A stretch of DNA of 10,801 nt from CAYRZF01 sp964428805 (GCA_964428805.1 CAYRZF010000072.1:1-10801); one strand, 5' to 3'. Positions 1-7,098 are shown, counted from the stretch's first letter. Notes: generated from the letters alone by a model not told the origin. Program-made: numbers and translations.

Positions 1-1
1 A

Positions 2-679
2 GTCGCCTACGTCAAGCGCGTGAACGTCGACTACTTCACCGACGCGATCAGCGCCAAGGGCGTGTGGATCCTCCGGCGCCTCGCCGATCAGACCTCCCCC
101 GGTCTTCTGGCCGAGCACGGCGAAGTGCTCGTGGCCGAGAAGGTGGTGGGCTTCAAAAAGATCAAGTTCGGCACGCTGGAGAACGTGGGGTCGGGGGAGG
201 TGGAGCTGCCGCAGCAGGAGATGCAAACCACCAGCGCGTGGCTCGCCATTGACCCCGCCCTCCTGGCCCGGCTGTCGGCGAGCCGGGATGAGCTGGTGGA
301 CGGGCTCCGCGCCCTCGCCTACCTCTTCCACCACTTGGCGCCGATCTTCCTCCTCTGCGACGTCCGTGACCTCGGCTCGTGGCTCGGCGACCAGACGCCA
401 GCCGGCCAGGGCGGAGTGGCCACCCACCAGTCAGCGCGGACTCGCCTGCTGGAGGCCGACCAATTCAACCCGACGATCTACCTGTACGACAGCGCCCCGG
501 GCGGCATCGGGTTGGCGGAGGGGCTCTTTCAGGTTCTTCCCTCTTTGCTCGCCCGGGGCCTCGAGACCCTGGAAACGTGCCCGTGCCGCTGGGGCTGCCC
601 CTCCTGCGTGGGGCCCGTGAACGAGATCGGCCGCCGGGCGAAGGCCATCGCGACTGTTCTTCTCCGCCACCTCACCTGA
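2..679 (+). CDS. DEAD/DEAH-box helicase with DUF1998 domain, C-terminal part (MrfA/YprA-like)
   Basis: This is the 3' end of a gene that begins before the window. The frame is open from base 2 and stops at TGA 677-679, so the GTG at 20 is only an internal codon. The visible part is the DUF1998 region found at the C-terminus of YprA/MrfA-type superfamily 2 helicases. It carries the hallmark stretch YDSAPGGIGLAEGLF and then a four-cysteine cluster C-x-C-x3-C-x2-C (codons 578-607) that should bind zinc. The Walker and helicase motifs lie upstream and cannot be seen. In Bacillus subtilis, MrfA is a 3'-5' helicase that works with the exonuclease MrfB in repair of mitomycin C damage. A MrfB-like gene starts only 4 bases downstream here, which supports that assignment. 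It could instead be another DUF1998 helicase, for example from a defence system, but the YprB-type partner argues against this. Confidence 0.85.
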   Translation, partial: VAYVKRVNVDYFTDAISAKGVWILRRLADQTSPGLLAEHGEVLVAEKVVGFKKIKFGTLENVGSGEVELPQQEMQTTSAWLAIDPALLARLSASRDELVDGLRALAYLFHHLAPIFLLCDVRDLGSWLGDQTPAGQGGVATHQSARTRLLEADQFNPTIYLYDSAPGGIGLAEGLFQVLPSLLARGLETLETCPCRWGCPSCVGPVNEIGRRAKAIATVLLRHLT

Positions 680-683
680 TACC

Positions 684-1877
684 GTGGCGATAACCGTCGC
701 GCTCAAGTCACGGCGCTCCGCCCTGGAAGAGTTGGTGGGCGGGAGAGAGGAAGAGACCGCGCATGGCCGCTTGCTGGTGACCCGCCAGGATTACCCTCTC
801 GACCACCGCCACGGCACCCATGCCCTCCGGTCGGCGCTGGAGCCCTCTGCCGAGGTCCTCAGGCTGCTGAGTCGCCAACCCCTCGCCGCTGGCGTGCCGG
901 CTCGCCTGCTCCACCTCGACACCGAGACGACCGGCCTGTCGGGCGGCACCGGCACCTACGCGTTCCTGGTCGGCGCCGGGTTCTTTGAGGGCGACCAGTT
1001 CGTGCTGAAGCAGTACTTCATGCGCGACCTGGACGAAGAGCCAGCGCTGATTGCCGCGGTTGAGGCGTTGCTGGCCGACTTTGACGGCGTGGTCACCTAC
1101 AACGGCCGCGGCTTCGATCTCCCGCTCCTGGAGACCCGCTTTGTGCTCCTCCGCCGTCGCTGGCCAGACCACCTCTGGCATCTGGATCTGCTTCCGCCGG
1201 CCCGCCGTCTCTGGTCCGCGCGTCTTCCCGACTGCCGTCTCGCGACCGTCGAGACCCACGTGCTGGGGATGGACCGCACCGGCGATGTTCCGGGCGCGTT
1301 GATCCCGTCGCTTTACTTCAACTACCTCAGAAGTCGCCGTCCCGGCGAGATGCCGCGCGTCTTTCAGCACAACCGGCTGGATGTCCTCTCGCTGGTGGCG
1401 CTCACGGGCTGGGTGGCCCGTGCTCTCGCCGACCCCGACGGGCTTGCCCTCACTCCCGAAGAGTATGTGGGTCTGGGGCGGCTCTGGGAGGGAGTAGATG
1501 CGGAACGCGGGGTGGAGTGCTACCGGGCCGCCTTGACGAGAGGCCTCGGCAGCCCCGACCGGGAACAATTGCTCTTCAGGCTCGGTCTCTATGCCAAGCG
1601 CGAAGCCCGCTGGCACGAAGCCTGTTCGCTTTGGGAGGCGGCAATTTCGGACGACGCCGGGTTCCATCTTCGCCCGTGGGAGGAGTTGGCCAAGTACTAC
1701 GAGCATCGCTCTCGTGATCTCGCCGCGGCTCACCGGGTCACCGCTCTTGCCCTCGCCCAGGCCCAGCGGCGGGGGGCTCCCGAGGCGGTTCAGGCCTCCT
1801 TGGCCCATCGCCTGGGCCGGCTCCGTCGCCGCTCACGCTTATCCCCTTTTCGCCCACCGGAAGGGCGGCGCGCGTAA
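684..1877 (+). CDS. DEDD-family 3'-5' exonuclease with TPR-like tail (MrfB/YprB-like)
   Basis: The protein has 397 residues from GTG 684, the first start after the upstream stop (4-base spacing). An RNase H-like exonuclease fold covers roughly residues 74-250. Its metal-binding motifs are visible: DTETTG (Asp79, Glu81), YNGRGFDLPLLETR (Asp145) and HNRLD (His229, Asp233). This is the DEDD arrangement of the YprB_RNaseH-like family. Residues about 260-350 are helical and repeat-like, as in the TPR part of B. subtilis MrfB. The last 20 or so residues are Arg-rich and basic. In B. subtilis, MrfB is the nuclease partner of the helicase MrfA and acts on DNA damaged by mitomycin C. The same gene order here suggests a repair exonuclease co-transcribed with the helicase. 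No convincing Shine-Dalgarno precedes the GTG, so translation may be coupled to the upstream gene. The family call is strong; the exact substrate is inferred. Confidence 0.87.
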   Translation: MAITVALKSRRSALEELVGGREEETAHGRLLVTRQDYPLDHRHGTHALRSALEPSAEVLRLLSRQPLAAGVPARLLHLDTETTGLSGGTGTYAFLVGAGFFEGDQFVLKQYFMRDLDEEPALIAAVEALLADFDGVVTYNGRGFDLPLLETRFVLLRRRWPDHLWHLDLLPPARRLWSARLPDCRLATVETHVLGMDRTGDVPGALIPSLYFNYLRSRRPGEMPRVFQHNRLDVLSLVALTGWVARALADPDGLALTPEEYVGLGRLWEGVDAERGVECYRAALTRGLGSPDREQLLFRLGLYAKREARWHEACSLWEAAISDDAGFHLRPWEELAKYYEHRSRDLAAAHRVTALALAQAQRRGAPEAVQASLAHRLGRLRRRSRLSPFRPPEGRRA

Positions 1878-1954
1878 CATATCCGGCAAGGCGTTGCAGC
1901 AAACCGTCACCGGTGCTGCCCCCCCGATTGCTCCCTGCCGAGTCTCTTTCTACC

Positions 1955-2020
1955 GTTTCGCCTTATTTTCCTGGCGAATAGGCGCTGGAAGCGTGCTATG
2001 GCCGGCGTTGGTTTCGCCTT
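1955..2020. repeat. Repeated 10-mer and small inverted repeat upstream of the MoxR gene
   Basis: In the 184-base space between the exonuclease and MoxR genes, the 10-mer GTTTCGCCTT occurs exactly twice, at 1955-1964 and 2011-2020, starting 56 bases apart. The first copy also forms the left arm of an inverted repeat, TTCGCC 1957-1962 and GGCGAA 1973-1978, around a 10-base loop rich in T. No T-tract follows the hairpin, so it is not an ordinary terminator. The placement suits a regulatory site for the MoxR operon, but I recognise no known operator and found no clear sigma70 promoter here. Chance is possible. Confidence 0.35.
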
Positions 2021-2061
2021 TGCATACTCAGCGAGCCTCGCGAGGGAGATCTCTGCCAAAA

Positions 2062-3006
2062 ATGCTCTCGACATCCCTGGAGCTGATCCAGCGACTGGAG
2101 TCCAACGTCGCCCGGGCGCTCGTGGGCAAGCCCGAGGTGGTGCGGTTAGCCGTGATCGGGCTTCTGGCTCGGGGGCACCTCTTGATCGAGGACGTCCCGG
2201 GCGTCGGCAAGACCACGCTCGCCCACGCCCTCGCGCGTTCTCTGGGCGCCACCTTCCAGCGGATCCAGTTCACGTCTGACCTGCTCCCCTCCGATATCCT
2301 CGGGGTTTCCGTCTACGACGGGAAGACGGGGGAGTTCGTCTTCAAGCCCGGCCCGCTCTTCAGCAACATCGTGCTTGCCGATGAGATCAATCGCACCACC
2401 CCGAAGACCCAGTCGAGTCTGCTCGAGGCGATGAACGAATGCCAGGTCTCCCTGGATCATCACACATACCCGCTGCCGCGCCCCTTCATGGTCCTGGCGA
2501 CCCAAAATCCCCTGGAGTATCAAGGGACTCATCGGCTCCCCGAGTCCCAGCTCGACCGATTCCTGCTCAAGATCCGGATCGGCTATCCGGGGAGAAGCGA
2601 TGAGAAGGAAATCTTGAAAGGGGCGGGCGCCGCCGTCCTGGGGCAGATCGAGCCGGTGCTCTCGGCCGCGGAAGTGATGGACCTCCAGCAGGCGGCCGAA
2701 AAGGTCCGCGTGGACGAATCGCTCCTGGATTACGTGATGGCGATTGTGGAGTCCACGCGCCGCTCCCCGCTCCTGGCCCTCGGGATAAGTCCGCGGGGCT
2801 CGCTGGCCCTGCTCAGGGCGGCCCAGGCCTATGCGATGGCGGACGGCCGGGAGTATGTGGTCCCGGACGACATCAAACGGGTGACCGTGCCAGCCCTGGC
2901 TCACCGGGTCATCGTGAGAGGTCGGCTCGAGCGAGCCGCCGGAGTCGAGCTGGAGGCGGAGGCCATCATCGGCGCCCTCCTGCAACAAATTCCCGTCCCG
3001 CGCTGA
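2062..3006 (+). CDS. MoxR-family AAA+ ATPase
   Basis: The protein has 314 residues from ATG 2062. The frame stays open much further upstream, to 1591, but that part lies inside the exonuclease gene and does not look like protein. The ATG start gives the usual MoxR length, and a purine-rich GAGGGAGA lies about 12 bases before it. AAA+ motifs are complete: Walker A PGVGKTT (residues 46-52), Walker B VLADEIN (Asp107, Glu108), sensor 1 ATQNP (Asn149), a candidate arginine finger in LDRF (Arg166), and the lid/sensor 2 segment SPRGSLALL (Arg245). MoxR ATPases are cytoplasmic chaperone-like machines thought to act on partner proteins encoded next door. Here the partners are a DUF58 protein starting 15 bases downstream and a membrane transglutaminase, the classic order of this module. 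The client in this organism is unknown. Confidence 0.95.
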   Translation: MLSTSLELIQRLESNVARALVGKPEVVRLAVIGLLARGHLLIEDVPGVGKTTLAHALARSLGATFQRIQFTSDLLPSDILGVSVYDGKTGEFVFKPGPLFSNIVLADEINRTTPKTQSSLLEAMNECQVSLDHHTYPLPRPFMVLATQNPLEYQGTHRLPESQLDRFLLKIRIGYPGRSDEKEILKGAGAAVLGQIEPVLSAAEVMDLQQAAEKVRVDESLLDYVMAIVESTRRSPLLALGISPRGSLALLRAAQAYAMADGREYVVPDDIKRVTVPALAHRVIVRGRLERAAGVELEAEAIIGALLQQIPVPR

Positions 3007-3021
3007 GGCCGGCGACAGCGC

Positions 3022-4068
3022 ATGGCCTGGCTGGTTCGCTGCTGGCGGGTGCTCCGGCCCCCGCGCACGATTCGTCCCACGCGCGAGGGGTGGTGGTTCC
3101 TTCTAACCACCCTCGGGATCGGCGTCGTCGCCGTCAACACCGGTAACAACCTCCTCTACCTTCTCGTCTCCATGCTTCTGAGCACGATCGTGGTCTCCGG
3201 AATCCTGTCCGAGCAGACCATGCGCCGGCTCAAACTCTCACCCGCCACGCCCCGGGAGGTCTTCGCAGGATCTCCAGCAGTCGTCGGGTGCGTGGTGGTC
3301 AACACCAACCGCCTTCTTCCGTCCTATTCCCTCGTCGTCGAGGTCGCGGGGGAGAACGGCGGATCTCCCCGGGTCTTCTTCGTGCCGAAGCTCGATCCCG
3401 GCCACCAGCGTCTTCACTTGTGGGAGGAGACTTTCCCCCGCCGGGGCCGGCACCGGTTTCAGGCCGTGCGCGTGAAGACGCGCTTTCCCTTCAGCCTGTT
3501 CCTCAAAGCAACGTCCCCGATCCTCTTCGACGAATTCCTGGTTTTCCCGGCGGTCCATCCGCTCTCTCTCGAGGATCTCCGGGGTCTGGGGGGCTCGGCG
3601 GGCGAGCGTGAGGCGCGGCCCGGCCGGGGCACGGACCTCTATAACCTCAGAGAGTATCGCTGGGGGGATGACCCCCGCTTGATCCACTGGAAGAGCACGG
3701 CCAAGTCCGGCGCCCTGATGGTGCGCGAGGTGGAGGCGGAGGCGGCCCTCAGGGTGCGTCTCCTCCTTGAGGGGCCGCCACCGAACGCGGACCTCGAGCA
3801 AGTGGAGGCCGGCATCTCGCGGGCCGCCTCCATCGCCTCGTACCTGCTTGATCAGGGATCGTGCGTGGAGCTCGTCGGCGCGGGCCTCTTTATCCCCCTC
3901 GGCGACGGCCCGACTCACCGACGCCGCATTTTAGAGATGCTCGCCCTCTACGATCCTGTCGCGGGAAGCGCCGGTGGGGGCGTTCCGGCCGGGGATCCTT
4001 CGCTGCGGGAGATCCGCATTCCCCTCGGCGTACAGGGCCTCGGCCGAAGTTCCCCGAGGGGAGCGTAA
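3022..4068 (+). CDS. DUF58 domain-containing membrane protein
   Basis: The protein has 348 residues from ATG 3022, 15 bases after the MoxR stop. The N-terminus shows two hydrophobic stretches, about residues 24-40 and 44-62, separated by a short turn containing NTGNN. This suggests a membrane hairpin that leaves most of the protein in the cytoplasm. The conserved DUF58 signature is at about 201-235: GRGTDL, then LREYRWGDDPRLIHWKSTAK and a REVEAE segment. DUF58 proteins are usually encoded between MoxR and transglutaminase genes and are proposed to work with MoxR, but no biochemical activity is established. The gene ends with TAA 2 bases before the GTG of the transglutaminase gene, consistent with one operon. 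The final 35 or so residues are Gly/Pro-rich and probably unstructured. Family membership is certain; function is not. Confidence 0.93.
   Translation: MAWLVRCWRVLRPPRTIRPTREGWWFLLTTLGIGVVAVNTGNNLLYLLVSMLLSTIVVSGILSEQTMRRLKLSPATPREVFAGSPAVVGCVVVNTNRLLPSYSLVVEVAGENGGSPRVFFVPKLDPGHQRLHLWEETFPRRGRHRFQAVRVKTRFPFSLFLKATSPILFDEFLVFPAVHPLSLEDLRGLGGSAGEREARPGRGTDLYNLREYRWGDDPRLIHWKSTAKSGALMVREVEAEAALRVRLLLEGPPPNADLEQVEAGISRAASIASYLLDQGSCVELVGAGLFIPLGDGPTHRRRILEMLALYDPVAGSAGGGVPAGDPSLREIRIPLGVQGLGRSSPRGA
4056..4063 (+). promoter_or_regulatory. Ribosome binding site that fixes the transglutaminase start
   Basis: GAGGGGAG lies in the last codons of the DUF58 gene and ends 7 bases before GTG 4071. It supports that GTG as the start of the transglutaminase gene, although the frame remains open back to 3861 inside the DUF58 gene. 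Confidence 0.6.
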
Positions 4069-4070
4069 CC

Positions 4071-6005
4071 GTGTTGGTCAGGCGGGGCTTTCAACTTTGC
4101 ACGTACCTCCTGGTCGTGGATGGCCTCGCCGCACTCGCCCTGGCAGGGCTGCTCGAGCCCTCCTGGTGGGCCTTCGTCTTTCTCGTCGTGGCCGCAAGTT
4201 GGTGGCAGGAGGCGGTGCGCGCCCGGGTCACCGCCGTTGTCCGGCACCACCAGCTCCTCATGCTCCTTGCGGTGGGCTTCTTCGCGCTCGACCTGCTCTA
4301 CCTGGCAGAGTCGCTCCTGGACGGGTTCGTCCACCTCTTGCTCTTTGCCCTCTTCTACAANNNNNNNNNNNNNNNNNNNNNNNNNNNNNNNNNNNNNNNN
4401 NNNNNNNNNNNNNNNNNNNNNNNNNNNNNNNNNNNNNNNNNNNNNNNNNNNNNNNNNNNNCTCTCCGTCGTTGCGTCGATCGCCTCCTTACTGTTCACGC
4501 TTCTGTTCTTCTTTGTCATCCCGCGGGTGGGGCAGGCGGCCCTGCCGCTCAGGGGCCGGCTGGGTGAGATGGTCACCGGGTTCTCCGACCGGGTGGACCT
4601 CGGTTCCTTCGGGACCATTCAGACGGACGCGACGGTCGTGATGCGGGTTCAGTTCCCGGAAGGGCCGGCCTCTCCGGAAAATCTCGGCGGTCTCCGCTGG
4701 CGGGGCATTGCCTTCGATCACTTCAATGGCCGCGAATGGAGGGTGAGCCGGCCGGCGCGTCGCACGCTGCCGCCGGTCTTCGGGGGGCACATGGCCCTGG
4801 CCCGGGCGCGCGGGACGGGTCCGGTCGTCACCCAGGAGATCTACCTGGAGCCCATCGGCCCCGAGGTGCTGTTCGCGGCTCCCCGGCTCCTCGGGGTGGT
4901 TCTCTCCACCGGCCCCCTCTCCGTGGATTCCCTGGACTCGGTCAGCTCACCTGTCCCGCAGGCGCGGCTCCACTATCGGGCCCTCTCCGAACTCGAGGTG
5001 CCCACGGGGCGTTCGCCGGGGACGGAGCGCGCTCTGTCAGACGTGGAGCGGGCTCGCTACCTTCAACTTCCACCCCTCTCCCCGCGGATCCACTCGCTGG
5101 CGCGCGAGGTGACCCGAGGGATCCCCGACCGGTGGGCGGCGGCCCTCCGCCTGACCGCCTATCTCCAGACGACCCTCCGCTACAGCCTTGAACTGAAGCA
5201 GACGCCCGTCCTGGATCCGCTGGAGGACTTTCTGTTCGTGAGCCGGTCGGGCAATTGTGAATACTTCGCCACCAGTCTGGCTGTGCTCCTTCGAAGCCTG
5301 GGGATTCCTGCCCGAGTGGTCAACGGGTTCCAGCGCGGCGAGTGGAATCCCTACGGTGGCTACTTCGCCGTGCGCCAGCGCGATGCGCATTCGTGGGTGG
5401 AGGCATATTTTCCGGAACAGGGGTGGGCGACCCTCGACGCGTCTCCTCGAGAGGAATTCGATTCGTCATGGGTTCCCAGTGCCACCTTCCAGTACCTCGA
5501 CGCTCTCCGCATGCGATGGCATCGCTACGTCGTCAACTGGGGCCTGGGGGACCAAATCAGGGCGTCGGGGTCGATGTGGCGGCAGGCGCTGTACTGGCGG
5601 CGGGCGGTCTTCCAGGGTGGGCTGTCCATTCCGGGGGGCAAGCGGGAGGCAGCGATCGCCGGGGGCTTGGCAGGGGCCCTGGCGGTGGCGATCTTCCTCT
5701 GGCGGCGGGGTCCTGCCTTGACGCCGGCGCGGCTCAGGCGCCGCCCGCCGGTCTTGGTCTACGAGCGGATGCTCAAGCGCCTCGCCCGCCTCGGGCTACG
5801 CCCCGGACACGCGGAGACGGCGAGGGAGTTCTGCGGGCGGGTCGTCCTCCGGCTGCCCGACCGCCGGGACGTGGTCGGGGAGCTCACCCGCGTGTACGAG
5901 GCGGTGCGGTTCGGGAGCTTGGCCCTGGGTGAGGAGGAACTTGCGCGGCTTTGGCAGCTGGCTGATGGCCTGACGACCCCTACTTCCGGAGCACCTCGGG
6001 GTTGA
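4071..6005 (+). CDS. TgpA-like membrane transglutaminase (DUF3488-transglutaminase-DUF4129), interrupted by assembly gap
   Basis: The start is GTG 4071, 2 bases after the DUF58 stop. The first ~95 residues hold hydrophobic helices typical of the DUF3488 region and stop at the N run. After the gap comes another membrane helix (LLFTLLFFFVIPRVG), then a large soluble region. The transglutaminase core contains the Cys-His-Asp triad: Cys in SGNCEYFATS (codon 5256), His in RDAHSWVEAYF (codon 5388) and Asp in ATLDASP (codon 5436). A last membrane helix (about 5656-5703) is followed by a DUF4129-like C-terminus. In this family the catalytic part is expected outside the cytoplasmic membrane. Pseudomonas aeruginosa TgpA, the best-known relative, is essential and linked to the cell envelope. 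The gene completes the MoxR-DUF58-transglutaminase module. It overlaps the opposite-strand dehydrogenase gene by 26 bases. Nominal length is 644 codons, but the true number depends on the gap. Confidence 0.93.
   Translation: MLVRRGFQLCTYLLVVDGLAALALAGLLEPSWWAFVFLVVAASWWQEAVRARVTAVVRHHQLLMLLAVGFFALDLLYLAESLLDGFVHLLLFALFYXXXXXXXXXXXXXXXXXXXXXXXXXXXXXXXXXXLSVVASIASLLFTLLFFFVIPRVGQAALPLRGRLGEMVTGFSDRVDLGSFGTIQTDATVVMRVQFPEGPASPENLGGLRWRGIAFDHFNGREWRVSRPARRTLPPVFGGHMALARARGTGPVVTQEIYLEPIGPEVLFAAPRLLGVVLSTGPLSVDSLDSVSSPVPQARLHYRALSELEVPTGRSPGTERALSDVERARYLQLPPLSPRIHSLAREVTRGIPDRWAAALRLTAYLQTTLRYSLELKQTPVLDPLEDFLFVSRSGNCEYFATSLAVLLRSLGIPARVVNGFQRGEWNPYGGYFAVRQRDAHSWVEAYFPEQGWATLDASPREEFDSSWVPSATFQYLDALRMRWHRYVVNWGLGDQIRASGSMWRQALYWRRAVFQGGLSIPGGKREAAIAGGLAGALAVAIFLWRRGPALTPARLRRRPPVLVYERMLKRLARLGLRPGHAETAREFCGRVVLRLPDRRDVVGELTRVYEAVRFGSLALGEEELARLWQLADGLTTPTSGAPRG
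4361..4460. other. Assembly gap of 100 N
   Basis: Exactly 100 undetermined bases, the conventional placeholder for a scaffold gap of unknown size. It falls in the membrane-spanning N-terminal region of the transglutaminase gene. Both sides happen to be in the same frame, which has a one-in-three chance and does not show that the gap is really 100 bases. Confidence 0.98.
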
Positions 6006-6957
6006 CGGGGGTCGGGGGCGTTTTTCCCTCGAGAACCGCCAAACAATTTTCGACCGCCAGCGCCCCCATTTTGTGCCGCGTCTCGGAGGACGCGCTGGCG
6101 ATGTGAGGAGCCAGGACCACATTGGAGAGGGAGAGGAGCCCCGGATGGATTTTCGGCTCTTCCTCGTAGACGTCGAGTCCAGCGCCCGCGATCCAGCCTT
6201 CCTTGAGAGCCTGGACGAGTTCGGCTTCGTTGACGATGGGTCCGCGCGCGGCGTTGATCAAGAAGGCGGTCCGTTTCATGAGCTTGAGCTCGGCTGTCCC
6301 GATCAGGTGACGCGTTTCGGGGAGCAGCGGCGTGTGCAACGTGACGAAATCTGATTCTTTGAGAAGGGTCGCCTTGTCAACGAAGGTTGCCCCGAGCTCT
6401 CGCTCGATTGCGGCGTCGGCCCGAACGGCGTCGTTGTAGAGGACGCGCATCCCGAAGCCCCCAGCCCGCCGGGCTATCGCCCGGCCGATCCGTCCGAACC
6501 CCAGGATGCCGAGAGTTTTCCCGTGGACATCCGTTCCCCAGAGAAGCTCCCACTCCCACTGGGTGAACTTGCCCGCGCGGACGTATTGGTCCGCCTCAAC
6601 CACGCGTCGGGCTACCGCCATCAGCAGGGTCCAGGCGAAGTCCGCGGTGGTTTCGGTCAGCACCTCGGGGGTGTTGGTCACCACGATGCCTCGGGCGGTA
6701 GCCGCCGCCACGTCGATGTTGTTGTAGCCGACAGCCGCGTTGGCCACCACTTTCAGCCGGGACGCGCTGCTTAAGACCTCGGCGTCAATGGTGTCGGTGA
6801 TGAGGCAGACGACCCCGTCTTTGTCCCGGAGCCTGGCGAGCAGTTCGGGCTTTGCCAGGGGGTGGGGACCGGGGTGGAGGTCCACGGTCGCCCTGGCCCG
6901 GGCAAGGGAAATAGCCTCGGGGGGGAGCGTTCGTGTGATGAGGATCCTGGGTGGCAT
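5980..6957 (-). CDS. D-2-hydroxyacid dehydrogenase, glyoxylate/hydroxypyruvate reductase type
   Basis: The protein has 325 residues. It starts at the ATG complementary to 6955-6957, with AGGAG (complement of 6965-6969) 7 bases upstream, and ends at TAG (5980-5982). The fold is the two-domain D-isomer-specific 2-hydroxyacid dehydrogenase. The NAD(P)-binding motif LGFGRIG has its glycines at 153, 155 and 158. The catalytic residues are Arg238 (NAARGPIV), Glu267 (VYEEEP) and His285 (APHIASAS), with the 29- and 18-residue spacing of glycerate dehydrogenase. Asp177 after the second strand suggests NAD(H) over NADP(H). The motifs AAVGYNNID and TPEVLTETTADFAW are typical of the glyoxylate/hydroxypyruvate reductase subgroup, so the likely reaction is reduction of glyoxylate or hydroxypyruvate to glycolate or D-glycerate. 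Exact substrate cannot be read from sequence; a phosphoglycerate dehydrogenase is unlikely because there is no ACT domain. The gene is transcribed alone, divergently from groES. Confidence 0.93.
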   Translation of the reverse strand: MPPRILITRTLPPEAISLARARATVDLHPGPHPLAKPELLARLRDKDGVVCLITDTIDAEVLSSASRLKVVANAAVGYNNIDVAAATARGIVVTNTPEVLTETTADFAWTLLMAVARRVVEADQYVRAGKFTQWEWELLWGTDVHGKTLGILGFGRIGRAIARRAGGFGMRVLYNDAVRADAAIERELGATFVDKATLLKESDFVTLHTPLLPETRHLIGTAELKLMKRTAFLINAARGPIVNEAELVQALKEGWIAGAGLDVYEEEPKIHPGLLSLSNVVLAPHIASASSETRHKMGALAVENCLAVLEGKTPPTPVNPEVLRK

Positions 6958-6990
6958 GGGCTGTCTCCTAAGTGGTCAAAACTTCGATAC

Positions 6991-7026
6991 TTTCAATAGC
7001 CAGCTGAGGTTTCTAACTTATTGAAA
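6991..7026. repeat. 8-base inverted repeat in the divergent dehydrogenase/groES region
   Basis: TTTCAATA at 6991-6998 and its exact complement TATTGAAA at 7019-7026 are separated by 20 bases, about 28 bases centre to centre. They lie in an AT-rich stretch between the dehydrogenase start and the groES -35 box. They could be half-sites of a regulator or chance in AT-rich DNA. I do not recognise the motif. Confidence 0.35.
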
Positions 7027-7043
7027 AAAAGGCTAATTTCCTC

Positions 7044-7073
7044 TTGACAACCCCCTTGCGACCTAGGTATATT
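7044..7073 (+). promoter_or_regulatory. sigma70-like promoter of groES-groEL
   Basis: A perfect -35 box TTGACA (7044-7049) is followed after 18 bases by TATATT (7068-7073), a 5 of 6 match to the -10 consensus. An alternative reading, GTATAT at 7067-7072, gives 17-base spacing. The DNA just upstream (about 7015-7043) is AT-rich with a run of seven A, which may act as an UP element. The -10 box runs into the CIRCE operator, so bound HrcA would block the polymerase. Transcription probably starts near 7080, inside the operator. Confidence 0.8.
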
Positions 7074-7098
7074 AGCACTCGCCCCGAATGAGTGCTAA
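7072..7098. promoter_or_regulatory. CIRCE operator (HrcA binding site)
   Basis: TTAGCACTC (7072-7080), a 9-base spacer (7081-7089) and GAGTGCTAA (7090-7098) match the CIRCE consensus in every position. CIRCE is the operator of the heat-shock repressor HrcA, whose folding depends on GroEL, giving feedback control of groESL. Its position across the -10 box and likely start site fits direct repression. No hrcA gene is in the window. Confidence 0.97.

Noticed and set aside
708..1808. 366-codon open frame on the minus strand opposite the exonuclease gene
   Set aside because: Shadow frame; the plus strand has clear DEDD motifs and the minus translation resembles no protein family.
1851..1867. Hairpin CGCCC/GGGCG at the end of the exonuclease gene
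   Set aside because: Five-base stem, inside coding sequence, with no T-tract.
1591..2061. Upstream extension of the MoxR frame by 157 codons
   Set aside because: It runs through the exonuclease gene and a non-coding leader, is Arg/Pro-rich without domain character, and would exceed the family length.
3861..4070. Upstream extension of the transglutaminase frame into the DUF58 gene
   Set aside because: The DUF58 frame explains this DNA, and a good ribosome binding site supports GTG 4071.
5974..6025. Possible intrinsic terminator at the end of the transglutaminase gene
   Set aside because: The 7-base stem has a 27-base loop and the T-run is separated from it; too weak to annotate.
6073..6354. 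Plus-strand open frames within the dehydrogenase gene (also 6506-6774 and 6740-7024)
   Set aside because: Antisense shadows of a well-supported dehydrogenase; no domains or ribosome binding sites.
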